A stretch of DNA of 64,000 bases from Pocillopora verrucosa (Eukaryota > Cnidaria > Anthozoa > Scleractinia > Pocilloporidae), in assembly GCF_036669915.1 (NCBI RefSeq), contig NC_089314.1, positions 621,470-685,469 on the forward strand, read 5' to 3'. The notes beneath the pieces are model-generated. The model was not told the DNA's origin. It saw nothing but the letters and a program-made list of their open reading frames with translations, and ran no database searches. The translations under genes were made by a program, and so were the position numbers. Of this stretch, positions 1 through 11,718 are shown one piece after another. Position 1 is the first letter of the stretch. Every line of letters starts with the position of its first letter.

Positions 1-2640
1 GTAAAAACGTCCACAACCTTCTGAAGCTTGGTGATCTTACTTAATAATACACCTTATTGCTTTTAGCAACAGAAAACGGCCGGATGACCTACTTGTGCGT
101 CGGTCGATTTGAAGCTTTATTATCCCCCGGGCAACGGGTAGGCCTATTCCGATTGTGCTCGGCAACTTTGGAGCAACCTTTGGCGTTTGGAGCAACTTTT
201 TGCGATTCCAGCAACATCGTGCACTTTTTGCATTTCCGAGCACTTTTTAGCATCATTTAGGTTTAGAGAACGTATCAAGCACGATAAATGTCATAGTTTA
301 CATGCGGTTTTATACATGCGCGTATGCGCAATGGCGTCTCGTGTTGAAAGGGCTGGGCTCAATCTCAAGCCCAGGGTCATTTTGGCTTCTTGTCAGCGGT
401 ATATTCCCTAAATCATTTGGTAATTAGGTCATGTATGAGGAATTATTATCCCCAATGCATATTATGTACCCAGCATATTATAATTCCCCATACATGACGT
501 ACCTAGGCAAATAATACCCATCTAGGATAATTGAATTTTTATCACAGAAATCGTGAGGTTCCGGTTTCAATTGCGGATGTCTACACTGTTCTGCGCGTGC
601 TCAAAGTAGAGCACACGGTTCGCTACGCCAGTGGAAGAAGAAAAGAACAAAAATTCACTTTATGTACGAGAACTTACGACTCATCGTAACTAATCGAAAA
701 TGTAATTTATAAACCAGAAGAAAATACTAAGATTTTTTCCAGTGCACCTTCCAGTGCTCCTGGAAGTTTGGAAGTGAAAGTAAAAGGGATAAGTGACGGC
801 CTTTTTCGCAGCTTTTACGCTGTTTTCAGGTTCCCGCGCGAGGTGAATCGATTGCAAGCCAGTTAGTTAGTAAAGATGGACTTTGAGCATGCATGGGTGC
901 AGCAGTTTCATATACTTTAAGAGAACTGGGCTTAGAGAAAATAAAAAAGGAACGGCAACTTCAGAAGCGATTGGTTTAGATTCCAGAGAAGTCCACTTGC
1001 CTCTTTTCCTGAAGCAAAAGCTGATGATTGTACAGGTGATTACAAAACAAAGAAAACAGCAATGTTTTGAAACTCTTATAAAAACACCCATTTATTCGCC
1101 CCTTACATACGACATACCTTAGACAACTTTCCTAATTTTTCCTTGATCTATTTCACGATGAAAACATGCCAAACAAGTTTCTTTTGACACTGCTTTGACA
1201 TTTTCCCGTCATCAGCGCATTCGGTCCGAGTGCCGAACTTTCCTCTATTTTCATACACTACAAAATACATAACTAAATAAACGTTACTCTAAACATGACC
1301 CATAGAAATCGTATTTTGAACAATCCGACTTCTTTTCAATGTGAGTTCTTTTCCAAATTTAAATTAACTTGTCTGATGGAAGATATAACATTAAACACTA
1401 AAAGGGAGAAGAACAACACATTAAATGACAAATACTAGCTAAATGGTACAAAAAATGATAGAAACCGAGGAAAATGACATCGCTATTTCTTTAATTTTGA
1501 TATACATAAGAAACAAAACAGTACATTTCTGTTGTGAAAGGAAGACCGAAAATCATTACAGCAGTAGTAACCAATTTTAGGCATAACATAGGTTTCATGA
1601 GAAATCTACTCCACACTAAAATAATCAAATTTTCATCTGAGACCAAACCTACAAATGCTTGTTTCGAATAGGTAATACAAACAAGCTCAATAACTAATTT
1701 GATCTCACTTCCGCTGGAAGCGCGACAATACTAGATATTCGTTATAAAAGGGAAACCTTTAGAAAGAAAAGTAACCCTACTAGGCAAGAATAAAGGCAAT
1801 AATCTGTATCTTTCAGCTTGGAAATCAGCTTTTGAAGTCTACTATAAACACTACATTAATATCACCGATGAACAAACTTCTTTTGGACCTAAACACACCA
1901 AAAAATCCACCAAAATTCAAAGAACACCAAAGCGACATGACACTTTCGATATGTCTATCCATGAGCCCGTTTCTCGAAAGTCCCTATAATCACCGTGCAC
2001 GTGAAAGGCCTTTTAATTCTCGTGTTTACATTTAAGACTCAGGCGCGCGATGAAATTTCAGGAAACGTAAAGAATGGCCTCGTTTTTGAGCTGAGACCCA
2101 CAATGCTATTCGTTAGAATGGCTTCGGGACCATAATGTAACCGAGCCTTTCGAGAGCCGGGCTCCTGAGCCTTTGCGTCAGAAGACCTACGTCAAGATAA
2201 TTTCAGTCATGTGGAGGAAGAGATAAAGACGAAAGAAGATAAGCTAACACCAAACATTTACTGGTTAATGATGCATCTTCGCAAAGATAAAATTAATCCA
2301 AACTTTCTCAAGATGTTGTTATTAATGTGCCGGCCAGCTTTATGGATCTTGAAAAAACTAGACTACATTTCTCAGGTTTGACATCTCAAAACCTTTTATT
2401 TTTCTCCATCCTTAGCTGACCTCATTTCCTCTCCGTTTATTATTACATCTTTTGTATTTGTTTCTATATTTTTAAATCTCTTTCAAGGGGAAGGAAATTT
2501 TTCCCAAGACAAAACATGACTTTAAATATTTTGACGTAGTTCTTTAGACATCCTTCAAGTCTAGGCACGACTCCCTTAAATCATCAATACTAAGTAAATT
2601 ACTCACATTAATACAATCCAAATTAAGTAACAACACGGTC
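1..2640. other. Left-flank intergenic DNA and probable caspase 3' flank
   Basis: No reading frame here looks like a known protein or is bounded by good splice sites. AT-rich sequence contains short repeated phrases near 165-250 (variants of 'ggagcaac' and 'gcacttttt') and a hairpin at about 420-510. TTTATT at 2436-2441 reads AATAAA on the minus strand, about 200 bases past the stop codon at 2645, and could serve as the poly(A) signal of caspase module B. Confidence 0.5.
418..515. repeat. MITE-like imperfect inverted repeat
   Basis: The segment 'taggtcatgtatgaggaatt' near 425-445 is matched in inverted form by 'aattccccatacatgacgta' near 482-501. The arms are about 25-30 bases around a short AT-rich loop, and the outer flanks (ggtaatta / taataccc) extend the pairing weakly. 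It resembles a small non-autonomous hairpin element. No target-site duplication was identified. Confidence 0.5.
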
Positions 2641-2644
2641 TGAT

Positions 2645-3929
2645 TTAACTGCGCTCGATGTTTTCAGGGAAGAAATACAGTTCCTTGCGCAACATGGAAA
2701 CAATACTAGAAACCTGGCGCTTGCTGTCAGAGTAATAGTCGCCAGTTCGCGACTTGTAGGTGGACACCATGGCGTTGACACGGGTCAGCATGCGGAGGAT
2801 ATCCATGCGCTCCGCGTTATCTTCAAACACCTTTGTCAGCGACTGAATGAACCACGATCCATTGACAGAGTTCCTCCATGAGTAGTAACCGGGCACAGTG
2901 GAGTAGGCATAAAGGAAGTCTGCCTCAGCTGGGACAGAGACTCGATTATCCTGCGGGGCGTCTGTTACGTCCATACCGTCCATGTACTCGTGGCCTTGGA
3001 ATTTGGAAATAAAAAGGAGGATTTTCAAAAACAAAATTTAAAATGAAATTCGGACATAATTTGGGATTGCATTGAATTAGGGTAGGTTTCAATTGGGTGT
3101 TGGAAAGAGTCTGGGACTGATTGGGTTTTGCCTCATTCCGCTGTGTGATTAGAACAAAAAAATACTCGCGCCATTTTCTCAACCAATTAAGTTTCTGAAG
3201 CGAGAAGCAATTAAGAACACTGTAACTTCTAAAAGGAATAGAAGTCGATCGCAAGTAACTCGCCAGCAATTTGTTAAGTTTCCCTGAGTGAAAAGAGACA
3301 TTTTGAGATCAAATTTTGACAATGGATCACAAACCCACTCCTCTCCTTGCAAATAGACAACCACAATTGATTTCCATTCAGCTCAACCAAGGGTGTTATT
3401 TTGTTGAAATACTGCACGTTACCATTTAAATTTGATTTTTAAATGATCTCACCTTGACAAGCTTGGAAGAAAAAGAGTTTAGGCTTCCCGGCCAAAGACG
3501 CAGAATATTTGAACTCTGATGTGATTTCCTTGATGGTAAGGGTCCCGTCTGTACCATAAATCACACCCTCTTCACCGTGAGTAAGGATCGAGAAAATAAA
3601 GGCATTGTAGTTGGAATGGTTGTAATTCGCCATCTCCTTTGCAATGTTACGTATCTCAGCCTTGGTACGATTATTGTAAACCCTCACTTCAAACTTAAGC
3701 ATTCTGAAAAGCTTACTCAAACCATCTCGATCGACGTCTGTTCCATTGCGAGGATACCGATCCATTCCTGAACTCCTCAGGAACTCCTTGTTGTTAATGA
3801 TGATGGCAATTCCCCGCGTTCCTTGGTCCATCTTGTATACAGTCTCCGTGTCCAAAGTATTGGAGGAGGGTTTGGAACCAGAGCTGCCTCCAAATGAAAA
3901 CAATTTAGCATCAGCTTGATCTGCATGTT
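2645..3929 (-). CDS. Caspase catalytic module B (p20 + p10)
   Basis: Two exons, 3929..3453 and 2994..2645, encode a complete caspase protease domain. Acceptor TTTTTCAG precedes 3929, donor CAAG|GTGAGA follows 3453, and acceptor TTCCAAG precedes 2994; both junctions are phase 1. The p20 part has RGIAIIINN near its start, the catalytic His in ILTHGEEG and the catalytic Cys in QACQG. The p10 part has ADFLYAYSTVPGYYSWRNS and GSWFIQSL, as in executioner caspases (caspase-3/7 type). Aspartates in the linker (MDVTDAPQD) are candidate maturation sites. No independent start exon was found between module A's stop (5429) and 3929. Because the acceptor phase equals that of module A, the upstream CARD/linker exons (or the MSG exon at 8753) could splice here: 393 residues with CARD, 277 without, both in frame. 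A separate gene with an unseen first exon remains possible. Confidence 0.85.
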
Positions 3930-4010
3930 CTGAAAAACGAAGCAGACGTGTTTTGAAGTCATGTACCTAGAGACCGCCAACATCAACGTTACTTTAAATG
4001 CCATTCCCAA

Positions 4011-4026
4011 CCCCCCCCCCCCCCCC
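4011..4026. repeat. Homopolymer C tract in the caspase locus
   Basis: Sixteen consecutive C between the p20 exon of module B and its upstream intron sequence. Similar runs occur at 6904-6914 (G), 17385-17403 (G) and 49637-49654 (C). Length in the assembly may not be exact. Confidence 0.8.
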
Positions 4027-5428
4027 TCCCCTTCAACCCTCTACCTTCAATAAATGTTGCTTGGTTCTTAAGACTCAGTTTAAAGGCACCCGAGACATAG
4101 TGGGTTAAGCAAGAGGGAAAAAAAACCTAGCTGAATTTTCTTGCTTTTTGCTTGCAATCGTGAGCCTGGCACAGGATTTTACAACGTTGGAAAAAGTGGG
4201 GAAGGAGTATGCTTGGGAGATACATGCGTTGGGAGTGTTAAGTTGTGCAAAGATTGAATATGTCTTAACAAAGTTTTTGTAAGTAGTACATCAGTATGCC
4301 AAGCATAACAAATATGTAGGGAATCTAATTTTCAAGACTTTTTAAAACAATACATTACAAAATACTTTCAAAATAAATAGCTTTTTTCAAATAAAAACAG
4401 TAAATAGTACATGACGATTATTAATATGGCGCTTAAATATAAGTGAAACACAACAGATGAGTGAAAATACCTTTCTACACCATTACTAAGTTCATTGTCA
4501 GCAGTTGTTATCATTCTACTGTCTTAAGACTGCTAGAGATCAGAGATTTCGTTTTCTTTTGACTAGTTATTTTGTGAAATAACGTGCCTTGGTGACTGGT
4601 GCACAAGTTAATGATACGCAACTTTCAGATTAATATATTAACTAATGATTATCAAAATACCTTTACACTAAGAAATTCATATCATCTTTTATCATTAATC
4701 TTATCATCATTGCCGTAACAACAAACAGTATATTCAATTTTTTGAGATTTTTTAAATCAAAAAGTTCAAAATAAGTATTGAATATTAACTACAAAGAAGG
4801 TGGTTTCACACACCCCCTCCATCATGCCAAACACGGCAGACATGGCGTCACTACAATGATATAAAATATTGCACAAGTAGAAAACCATCACCATAAATAA
4901 AACAATCTTAGAAACTGTCAAATTCAGTTTAGTTGCAAAAAACCTGAGATAGATTTATTTCCCTTTCCTAACTTTTTTTAACCCTAAAAAAGGCAGCTTT
5001 TAACCAAACATTAGTTTTAACAAACCATACATTAAGTTCACCCAAGAAAGAAATAATGATTCCAGCCCTTCTCTTGCAATTTAAGTTTCAAATTGCAATA
5101 AAATAGCCTGAAAAGTCACCTGATACATGATGCTTCAAGAACACATCTGCTCATCTTGATACAAGGTTATTCTGCTTTTCATATATATCATACTCACATT
5201 AATCTAAATTCTAAGCACTTATTATACCATTCAGGTGGCTACTGGGGAAGTCTACCTTTGTTCTAAAAAGATACAGTTCCTGCTTGTTATAATCCAGTAT
5301 ACCAGGTTATCAATAACAAAAATGGTGCTTTGGGAAGTTTAGGTGTTTGCAGGTTAGAACAATACAAAAACTTGGATTTTGAAGTGTAAATGACAAAGCA
5401 ATTATGTGACTACATTTCCTTTAGAAGC

Positions 5429-8400
5429 TTAAGACAGTTTACAAATTGAACCACCATTCCTCTCTTGATTGATCAATTCTGTGTGACCAAGTTTTTCAGG
5501 GAAAAAGTAAAAGTCTTTTCTCAGCATTGAAACAATACAGGGTATCTGCCTCTTGTTCTTAAACATGGGAATGTGAGAACGCGACTCAAACTCAGATACC
5601 ATGGAATTGACCCTTGTCAGCATTTTGAGGAGATCCATATGGTCAGCATTCTCTCTCAACACTTTTGCTACAGACTGAATAAACCATGATCCATTGGAAG
5701 AATTCCTCCAGGAATAGTACCCTGCTACAGTGGAGTGTGCAAATAAAAAATCTGCCCCCACTGGGACAGATGCTTTCTTGCCATGCTGAGCACCATCTGG
5801 AATATCAACTCCTTCCATAAACTTCTGACCTGCAAATCAATGAAAGGAATGATTCACCTACAAGACCAATAAAAGATCATTTTCATTGTAGCCATAAAGA
5901 TCATTCTTCCAATAGCAAGTGGGGAAAATTAGAGTAAATACTCTAATCATTTTAAATTAGGAGCTACTAAATCACAGGCAATGAGCCCAAAAAGAAAAAT
6001 AGTCCAAAAATGTGAGTGGTAAGCAGTGAAACAACTTTAATTCTTCATATAGAGACAAATTATTTGTAGTTGCAAAAAACAATTCTGTCGTAAAGCCAAA
6101 ATCACTCTTATGGGTTAAAGGGTTAGCCAACAGAGGCATTGGGAAAGGCATCAGTGACACCAGGAAAGGCATTAAGAAGAATGATATTTGCATTTTGTAC
6201 TTGTTGTGTGATGAAAACAAAGTATCTTGACTTCCAGTTGTTCGAGGTGTTAATCACAGTTGGCTTGCTTTTCACTTGAATTTTGCAATCTCGAATGTTT
6301 TTTTCTAGAAAAATGAAAAGCTAAGCAACTCTACAAAATTGTAGTTACAGATTTTTATATCTTTCGAGTCTTAAATAAGTTTGTATCCACCCATTGTTTA
6401 TCAAAGCAGTAAAAGATATATGTACAATCAACACTTGAAAAATTGCTTAACTCTTTATTAAGCAAAGTATACGGTTAACAGAGAAAGATGTTTTTCGCCT
6501 TATCACGAGTGCAGGACAAAGAGAAAATTCTGAGTCCCCATGAGGAATTACACTTCAGACCTATGGATTCCGCACTCCGATGCCCTACCACTTAGCCACA
6601 GAGACTCCACAGTGGGCAAGGTCTATTAGGAAGTTCATATGACACACGTCCTGCATACTGCTAGGATCAGCAATGTCGATAGCGTCATGTTTGTAAATAG
6701 AATAAGAGAGATGGTAAGGTTTTGAACTAGGTAAAGAATAGAGAAAGATTTTCTCTTTGTCCCATGCTCGTGACAAGGCAAAAAACATCTTTCTCTTTTT
6801 CTTTACCAAGGTGAAGACCAATTTCAGTGCAATTTGAGAATATAACTAAAGGAAGATAAATAATTCAAAAGTTGTAAACATAAGTGTGAAGGTCTGATCT
6901 AAAGGGGGGGGGGGAAGTGCCTATAATGTTCTCTAACTTACTAAATCTTGAACACTGTCATCCATCCTTCATCATCCTAATTTTAATTTGACAGAAAAAA
7001 CATCACAATTAATACCTTGACAAGCTTGGAAGAAGAAGATCTTTGGTTTACCAGCCAATGAAGCTGTAGATTTGAACCTGGAGGTTATTTTCTCCACTGG
7101 AACAGTATCATCTGTTCCATACACCACACCTTCTTCACCATGTGACAAAATACAGAATATGAAAGCATCATAGTTTGAATGATCTAGTTTTGACATTTTC
7201 TCCACAATCTCTAGGATTTCAGCAGAGGTTTTGTTATTATGGACCTCCAATTTGAACAGGAGCTTGTGAAAAAGCTTTTTCAGAGCATCCCGATCTAGAT
7301 CTGTGCCTTCACGTGACATCTGTCTGGTTTTTTCTTGGAATGTCTTGTTATTTATAATGACAGCTATGCCTCTGGGTTGGTGAGCCATTCTGTAAATTGA
7401 ATCATCGCAAACACAAATGTCTGCTGGAGGCTGTGGATGATCAATTTCTTGTTCTACCTGTTCTACTTGGTTTTCTTTTTCTGAAAATTGGAAAAAAAAT
7501 CTAAATTCAATCTAATACCCTTTTAACTGTCAAAACCAGTTGGTTTTTCTTCCTCTACCTCCTACACTTTCCTTGTAAAATAGCTGAGATGTTGTTGCTA
7601 TTTTGACACAAAACCCTATTCTTATTACCTGTTTGCAAGACAATGCATTCAAATTGTAATAGGTTACATGTTAATTGGCAATGTCACTGTAGGGGTTAAT
7701 AAGTGATTATGAACACTACTGGTTATCAAATAAATGATACAACACTTCATCTTCACTAGTTAGCTGAGCCTTCTGGAGATTTTCTAATCAGAAGATGTCC
7801 TCTTAAATAGAAAACAAACTTCTGATCCAGAAGGAACATTTTCCAAATCATATTCTTGTCCTAACTGAAAGGTTCCATTTTAACACTGCTAGATTTGAAA
7901 CCTACAGTATCAATTACAGGGCAAACAGGAGAGTAATATTCATTTATTTCATCCAAAAGAAAAAGGAAAAGAAATCTCTAACTCTCAAGACTTAAGAAAT
8001 TACACTGTATGCTATTAGCTATTTTAAGTCCCATTTTTCTAAACTGGAACAAAATAGGTTGGAGTATTTCTATTGGATAGGGCCTCAGCCAGTGCTGTTC
8101 ACCTCCCTTTCATCAATTTGGGCAGGTCATGTTACAGTTCACCAGTACCAGTGTTCTCCTCTAAAGGGAGAGGAGAAAAGGCACCATGAGAACAAGACAT
8201 CTTTCAAGTGCTCTTATAACACCTAACACAATGAAACAGTCCTGTGTCACTAACTTTTCAGTTTCAGAGCAAACCATTGACCAATTATCTAATAACATCA
8301 AATCCTTCTAAATCTTGATATGGTTACCTTGCAAAGGTGTTAATTAAGTAGCATGTGCTTTAAGTTGTAATGTTTGTTTGTTAGCAGCTTTAGGTAAATA

Positions 8401-11400
8401 GTTGGTCAAACTCACAGTACAACTGGCTTTAGCTTTCTGGAGGTATCTGACCTCTACTGGATATTTCTCTAAATGTATTCTATCCCTTCTAAACAACTTT
8501 CCAAGTCAGTTTGCCAGTGCCCATGTTAACTCAAAGGTGGGGAGATGCAAGGCAAGAGTAAGTATCTCGCCATGCCAAAAACACAATGACCAAGCCAGAG
8601 CTTGGGCTTCAACCCTGAACTCTTGAACTTGAGTCCACAGTGCTATCCACCAGATCAGCAGATGGTTTACTTGGATGGTCACCCACTAAATAATACAATT
8701 AAAATTACAATCAAATGAATGATAGCAAAGAATTCAAATGGCTTACCTGACATTTTGAATTCAAGCTGAGTTTGTTACTTCTATTCCACAAATTTTAAGG
8801 TTTCTTTCCTTTAGTGTCATTGTGGTCTTGTTAGAAGAAAATCCAAATCTGAAGAAAACTGCTTTGATCTTCGTTTCCAGAAAAAAATGTGGATGCAGCT
8901 TTGTGTATATATATTTGTTATGAGAAAAGGTAAACATAACCCGATTGAATCACTTTTTTTATAATCGGGATTGATTCCTGGCAGGTATTTATCTAACTGC
9001 TATGAAAATGCAAGCTCTGGAAACATCTTGCTGCCTGGCTGGCTGGCTGGCCTGATGGCTGGCTCTCATGCACTCATCAAGGATTCATTGATATGTTAAC
9101 ACTAAAGTGTATAACTTGAAAGCAGCAGAACGATAAAGTTAGAAAACCTTTCCCATTTGCAGGTAAATTTTACATCAAATGCTGCATTGTAGCTTCTTTT
9201 CTCCAGGCAGAAGATTTTGTTTGCTGGCCCACAAATTTAAGTCAAAATAAGCAACTAGAAACAATTTTGTACTAACACAAACCTGTCATTAATGTTCAAT
9301 TCATCTTTGCATTTAGGTTTTAATGAGTGTATAATTAAACTAAAGCAAAAGAAGTAGAGACCATCTGAATCAATCAAATGATCAGAGCAAAATTTGGAAT
9401 AAGAGGCTGATAGTCATGACAGGTAATGCAGCACAATTAGAAATGGTCCCAATTTAACTTACACCTGGTATTAGCAATGATACTGATGCAGAAAAATTCC
9501 TAATAGAACATGTTTGTTGATAGTGCTGCCAGCACCAGATAATTGTTTAACTGAGGAGTATCTAAGTTATCACTAGGCCGAAAGATTCCAAAAAAAGGCA
9601 AGCTGGCCACATAATAAACAATGCAGTTAACTACATTTTGAGGGGGTGAGGATTTTATTTTTTAAACTTATGAATAAGAACTAAGAAGAACAGAATTCTT
9701 ACCAAAAGCATAGTTTTATACCAAAGAGCAGCATTGTTTTAAGAAAGAGGAAAACTAAAACAAACTAACATGCATTAATTTTTTATGGTGCTAGAAAGCA
9801 ATCGAAAGCACCCCTCTCAAAACAATTAGACAATTATCATTTTTTAATCTTCTCACATTGACAAAACACACTCTAAATACAAATAATTAATCTTTGAATG
9901 GAAATGATTTGAGAACTATTAGTATCAGCCAGCCTTTAGCCACAAATAAGTAGCATGATTGTCTAAGCTATGGTAATTTTAAAAGGACAGTTGTCAGTAA
10001 ATGTGATACAAAGCTATTGGAGAGTTCAAATTTAAAATTTTGTTCTCTTATTTTCTTTGAATGCTTCTAGATATGGGTAATATTGAGATTTTAGTTATGG
10101 TGCCTGTTTTCTTCATCTGAGATCCTTTATACCAAGAAAAAGTTTTTTTGGAATGACTGGTCAAGTTGGATTTGTTATGACAGCTGGGTCTTTCTGCACC
10201 TGAAGTAACTGTACATTTACAGCTGTACAAAGCTAACTGATATCACCTCTATAACTTAATTTGAACAAATACCATTATTCAATGTGTCATTGTTGTTTCA
10301 AGAGGCAATTATATGATATAACATTCTAATTACTATACCTGCTGCTCCTGGATTGATAGTGCTTGGAATAGGTTTCTTGGTGCTGATTCCACCATCAGTA
10401 CCTTCAGTTGGCATACCTGAGTGTCAAGAGAATTAGATCTTGATGTCTACAAGCTGTACCACTACAGAAAAAGCTACAATAGAAAAGCTGATCAACAGTT
10501 TGAGTGTCTGTATGCTTCAGTGGAAAACTTTTTAGACACATTTGACAATGAATATCATTATTGTAGTAAGATTATCTATTTTTAATATACCACCAATTTG
10601 ATTTATCAATAGAGTTCAAACCAATCAAATCTGAAAACATTTTGAGACTGAACAGACATTCAAGACCAGCTATATTGATCACCAGGTTTGACTACAGGAT
10701 GCAAATACTAGTTATAGGAAATGTTTAAAATTTTCTACAGGTGCTGACATGTCCCTTCTCTATCAAAAGTACAATAAACAAAAATGAATTTTCAAGAAAT
10801 GGAGGTATCTACTGACCAAAATACTTCCTTTAAAAGCTATTGAAAATGTTTCTTCATAAAATATTCTACATGTAAATAACATGTACTGTACCCAAACTCT
10901 ACTTTTAATACTCTGTCAAGGGGTTTTACCCACTGTGTATTCACTTTCTATTTAAACTGTACTTTACGTCAAGAGGATTTACCCTGAATTGTCACATTTC
11001 AGGAAAAAGATAATGTGAATTAGTCAAACACCAAAATTAGTTTTAGAGGTTGGTTGTAATTCAGAAATATGGCAACATGACAATTCGAGTGAAAACCCAC
11101 GCGCGAAAATCAGCATAAGTGATTTCACACGGACAAATTAGTTGTTCAAAGAAGCACCGGTATCCACAAATGGCATGCCGAGGAATTACCATGATTAGAT
11201 GCAGGAGAAAAAGAGTTTTATGTCCATACATATCCAAGCTAAGGCCTCCTAGTTGTCATGCATACAACCGGAATTTTTTTTCTACTTACGAAGGTTTAGT
11301 TCATCAATTTAAAATTGAGATCAAGTTCAACCTTACCCTCTGCTTGAATTGGCCTTAGAAGTGACTCCAAATGAGGAGAGACATCGTGCAAAGCGTCACA

Positions 11401-11613
11401 GAATGCCTTGAAAGCTTTTGGTCCTTTACGTGGAAGAATGTCTAATAAAGCCTCTCCTTGATCGTTCTTGGTTTCTTTGGAGTTGACTTCGTCTTTGTCT
11501 TCTACACTGAAAATGTTATAGGAAAAAAGCCGAGACGCGATCTTTTTTGCCTCTAAATCCTTTAACAAAGCCTGCCTGTTTTTACGAAGTGCTTCTCTCT
11601 CTGAATCTTGCAT
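5429..11613 (-). CDS. CARD-containing caspase, module A
   Basis: Gene model of four exons: 11613..11337 (CARD), 10416..10339 (linker), 7480..7016 (p20) and 5829..5429 (p10 and stop). All introns are GT-AG and phase 1, and the total is 1,221 nt (406 residues). The first ~92 residues form a CARD-type helical bundle (MQDSEREALRKNRQALLKDL, then LLDILPRKGPKAFKAFCDAL), expected to recruit the protease to an adaptor. The linker is short and rich in Gly/Thr/Pro. The protease carries RGIAVIINN, the catalytic His in ILSHGEEG and the catalytic Cys in QACQG; the p10 part has ADFLFAHSTVAGYYSWRNS. Aspartates in PADICVCDD and VDIPDG could be processing sites. Start chosen as the first ATG of the CARD frame. 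A CARD suggests an initiator role but the catalytic half is executioner-like, so the vertebrate counterpart is unclear. It shares its upstream exons, potentially, with module B. Confidence 0.88.
6478..6610 (-). repeat. tRNA-derived SINE copy in the caspase intron
   Basis: Read on the minus strand, 6610-6540 has a tRNA-like head: TGGCTAAGTGG at 6598-6588 is a good polymerase III A box, and a degenerate B box (GGTCTGAAGTGTAATTCC) lies at 6561-6544. The following tail reads CTCAGAATTTTCTCTTTGTCC and runs to about 6478. The tail recurs in inverted orientation at 6745-6793. The element sits in the intron between the p20 and p10 exons of module A. Confidence 0.6.
6745..6793 (+). repeat. Inverted copy of the SINE tail
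   Basis: This ~49-base stretch (gattttctctttgtcccatg onward to catctttctct) is, as reverse complement, a near match to 6480-6528. The two arms are about 215 bases apart in the same intron and would pair in the pre-mRNA. Its own edges (ggtaaagaa / tttacc) are also inverted relative to each other. Confidence 0.6.
8515..8660 (-). repeat. tRNA-derived SINE
   Basis: On the minus strand, TGGTGGATAGCAC (about 8653-8641) resembles a polymerase III A box and GGTTGAAGCCC (8614-8604) a B box, spaced as in a tRNA. The body continues CATTGTGTTTTTGGCATGGC and then an ACTTACTCTTGCC-like segment, a layout typical of tRNA-headed SINEs of marine invertebrates. It lies about 90 bases downstream, in genome order, of nothing coding; it is ~100 bases short of the candidate exon at 8747. 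Confidence 0.5.
8747..8753 (-). CDS. Candidate alternative CARD-less start exon of the caspase gene
   Basis: On the minus strand an ATG (8753-8751) in the context CAAAATGTCAG is followed directly by a strong donor (CAG|GTAAGC), leaving one base of a codon. Joined to the p20 exon at 7480 it reads MSEKENQVEQVEQ, and joined to the module B exon at 3929 it reads MSEHADQADAK; both are in frame. Upstream frames contain stops, so this looks like a first exon, not an internal one. A TATATATA run at 8906-8915 lies about 155 bases upstream. This predicts a short-prodomain caspase made from an internal promoter. Splice-site match is clear; use in vivo is inference. Confidence 0.5.
9030..9068. repeat. 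Short GGCT tetranucleotide repeat
   Basis: ctggctggctggctggcctg followed by atggctggct forms an interrupted (GGCT)n tract in the caspase upstream intron. Confidence 0.7.
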
Positions 11614-11701
11614 ACTGGCGTAAATCTAAAGAAAAGTCTCGACTAAAACCGCTCTGAAATTCCTCTTCGTGACTGCTCGTTCCGTATCAGTGCAATGGAG
11701 G

Positions 11702-11718
11702 TGACGTCATTTGACTCA
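11702..11718. promoter_or_regulatory. CRE and AP-1 sites upstream of the CARD caspase
   Basis: TGACGTCA (11702-11709, a perfect CRE/ATF site) is followed three bases later by TGACTCA (11712-11718, a perfect AP-1 site). They lie about 90-105 bases upstream of the caspase ATG at 11613, where a proximal promoter is expected. Both are bZIP binding sites, so ATF/CREB and Jun/Fos-type control is plausible; that is inference. Confidence 0.55.

Noticed and set aside
883..1122. 79-codon plus-strand open frame
   Set aside because: No recognisable domain, no splice context, and an open antisense frame overlaps it; most likely chance.
4450..4530. Possible first exon for caspase module B (minus-strand ATGATAACAACTGCTGAC ... 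AAAG|GTATTT)
   Set aside because: The frame ends in phase 2 at the donor whereas the module B acceptor at 3929 needs phase 1, so the join would break the frame.
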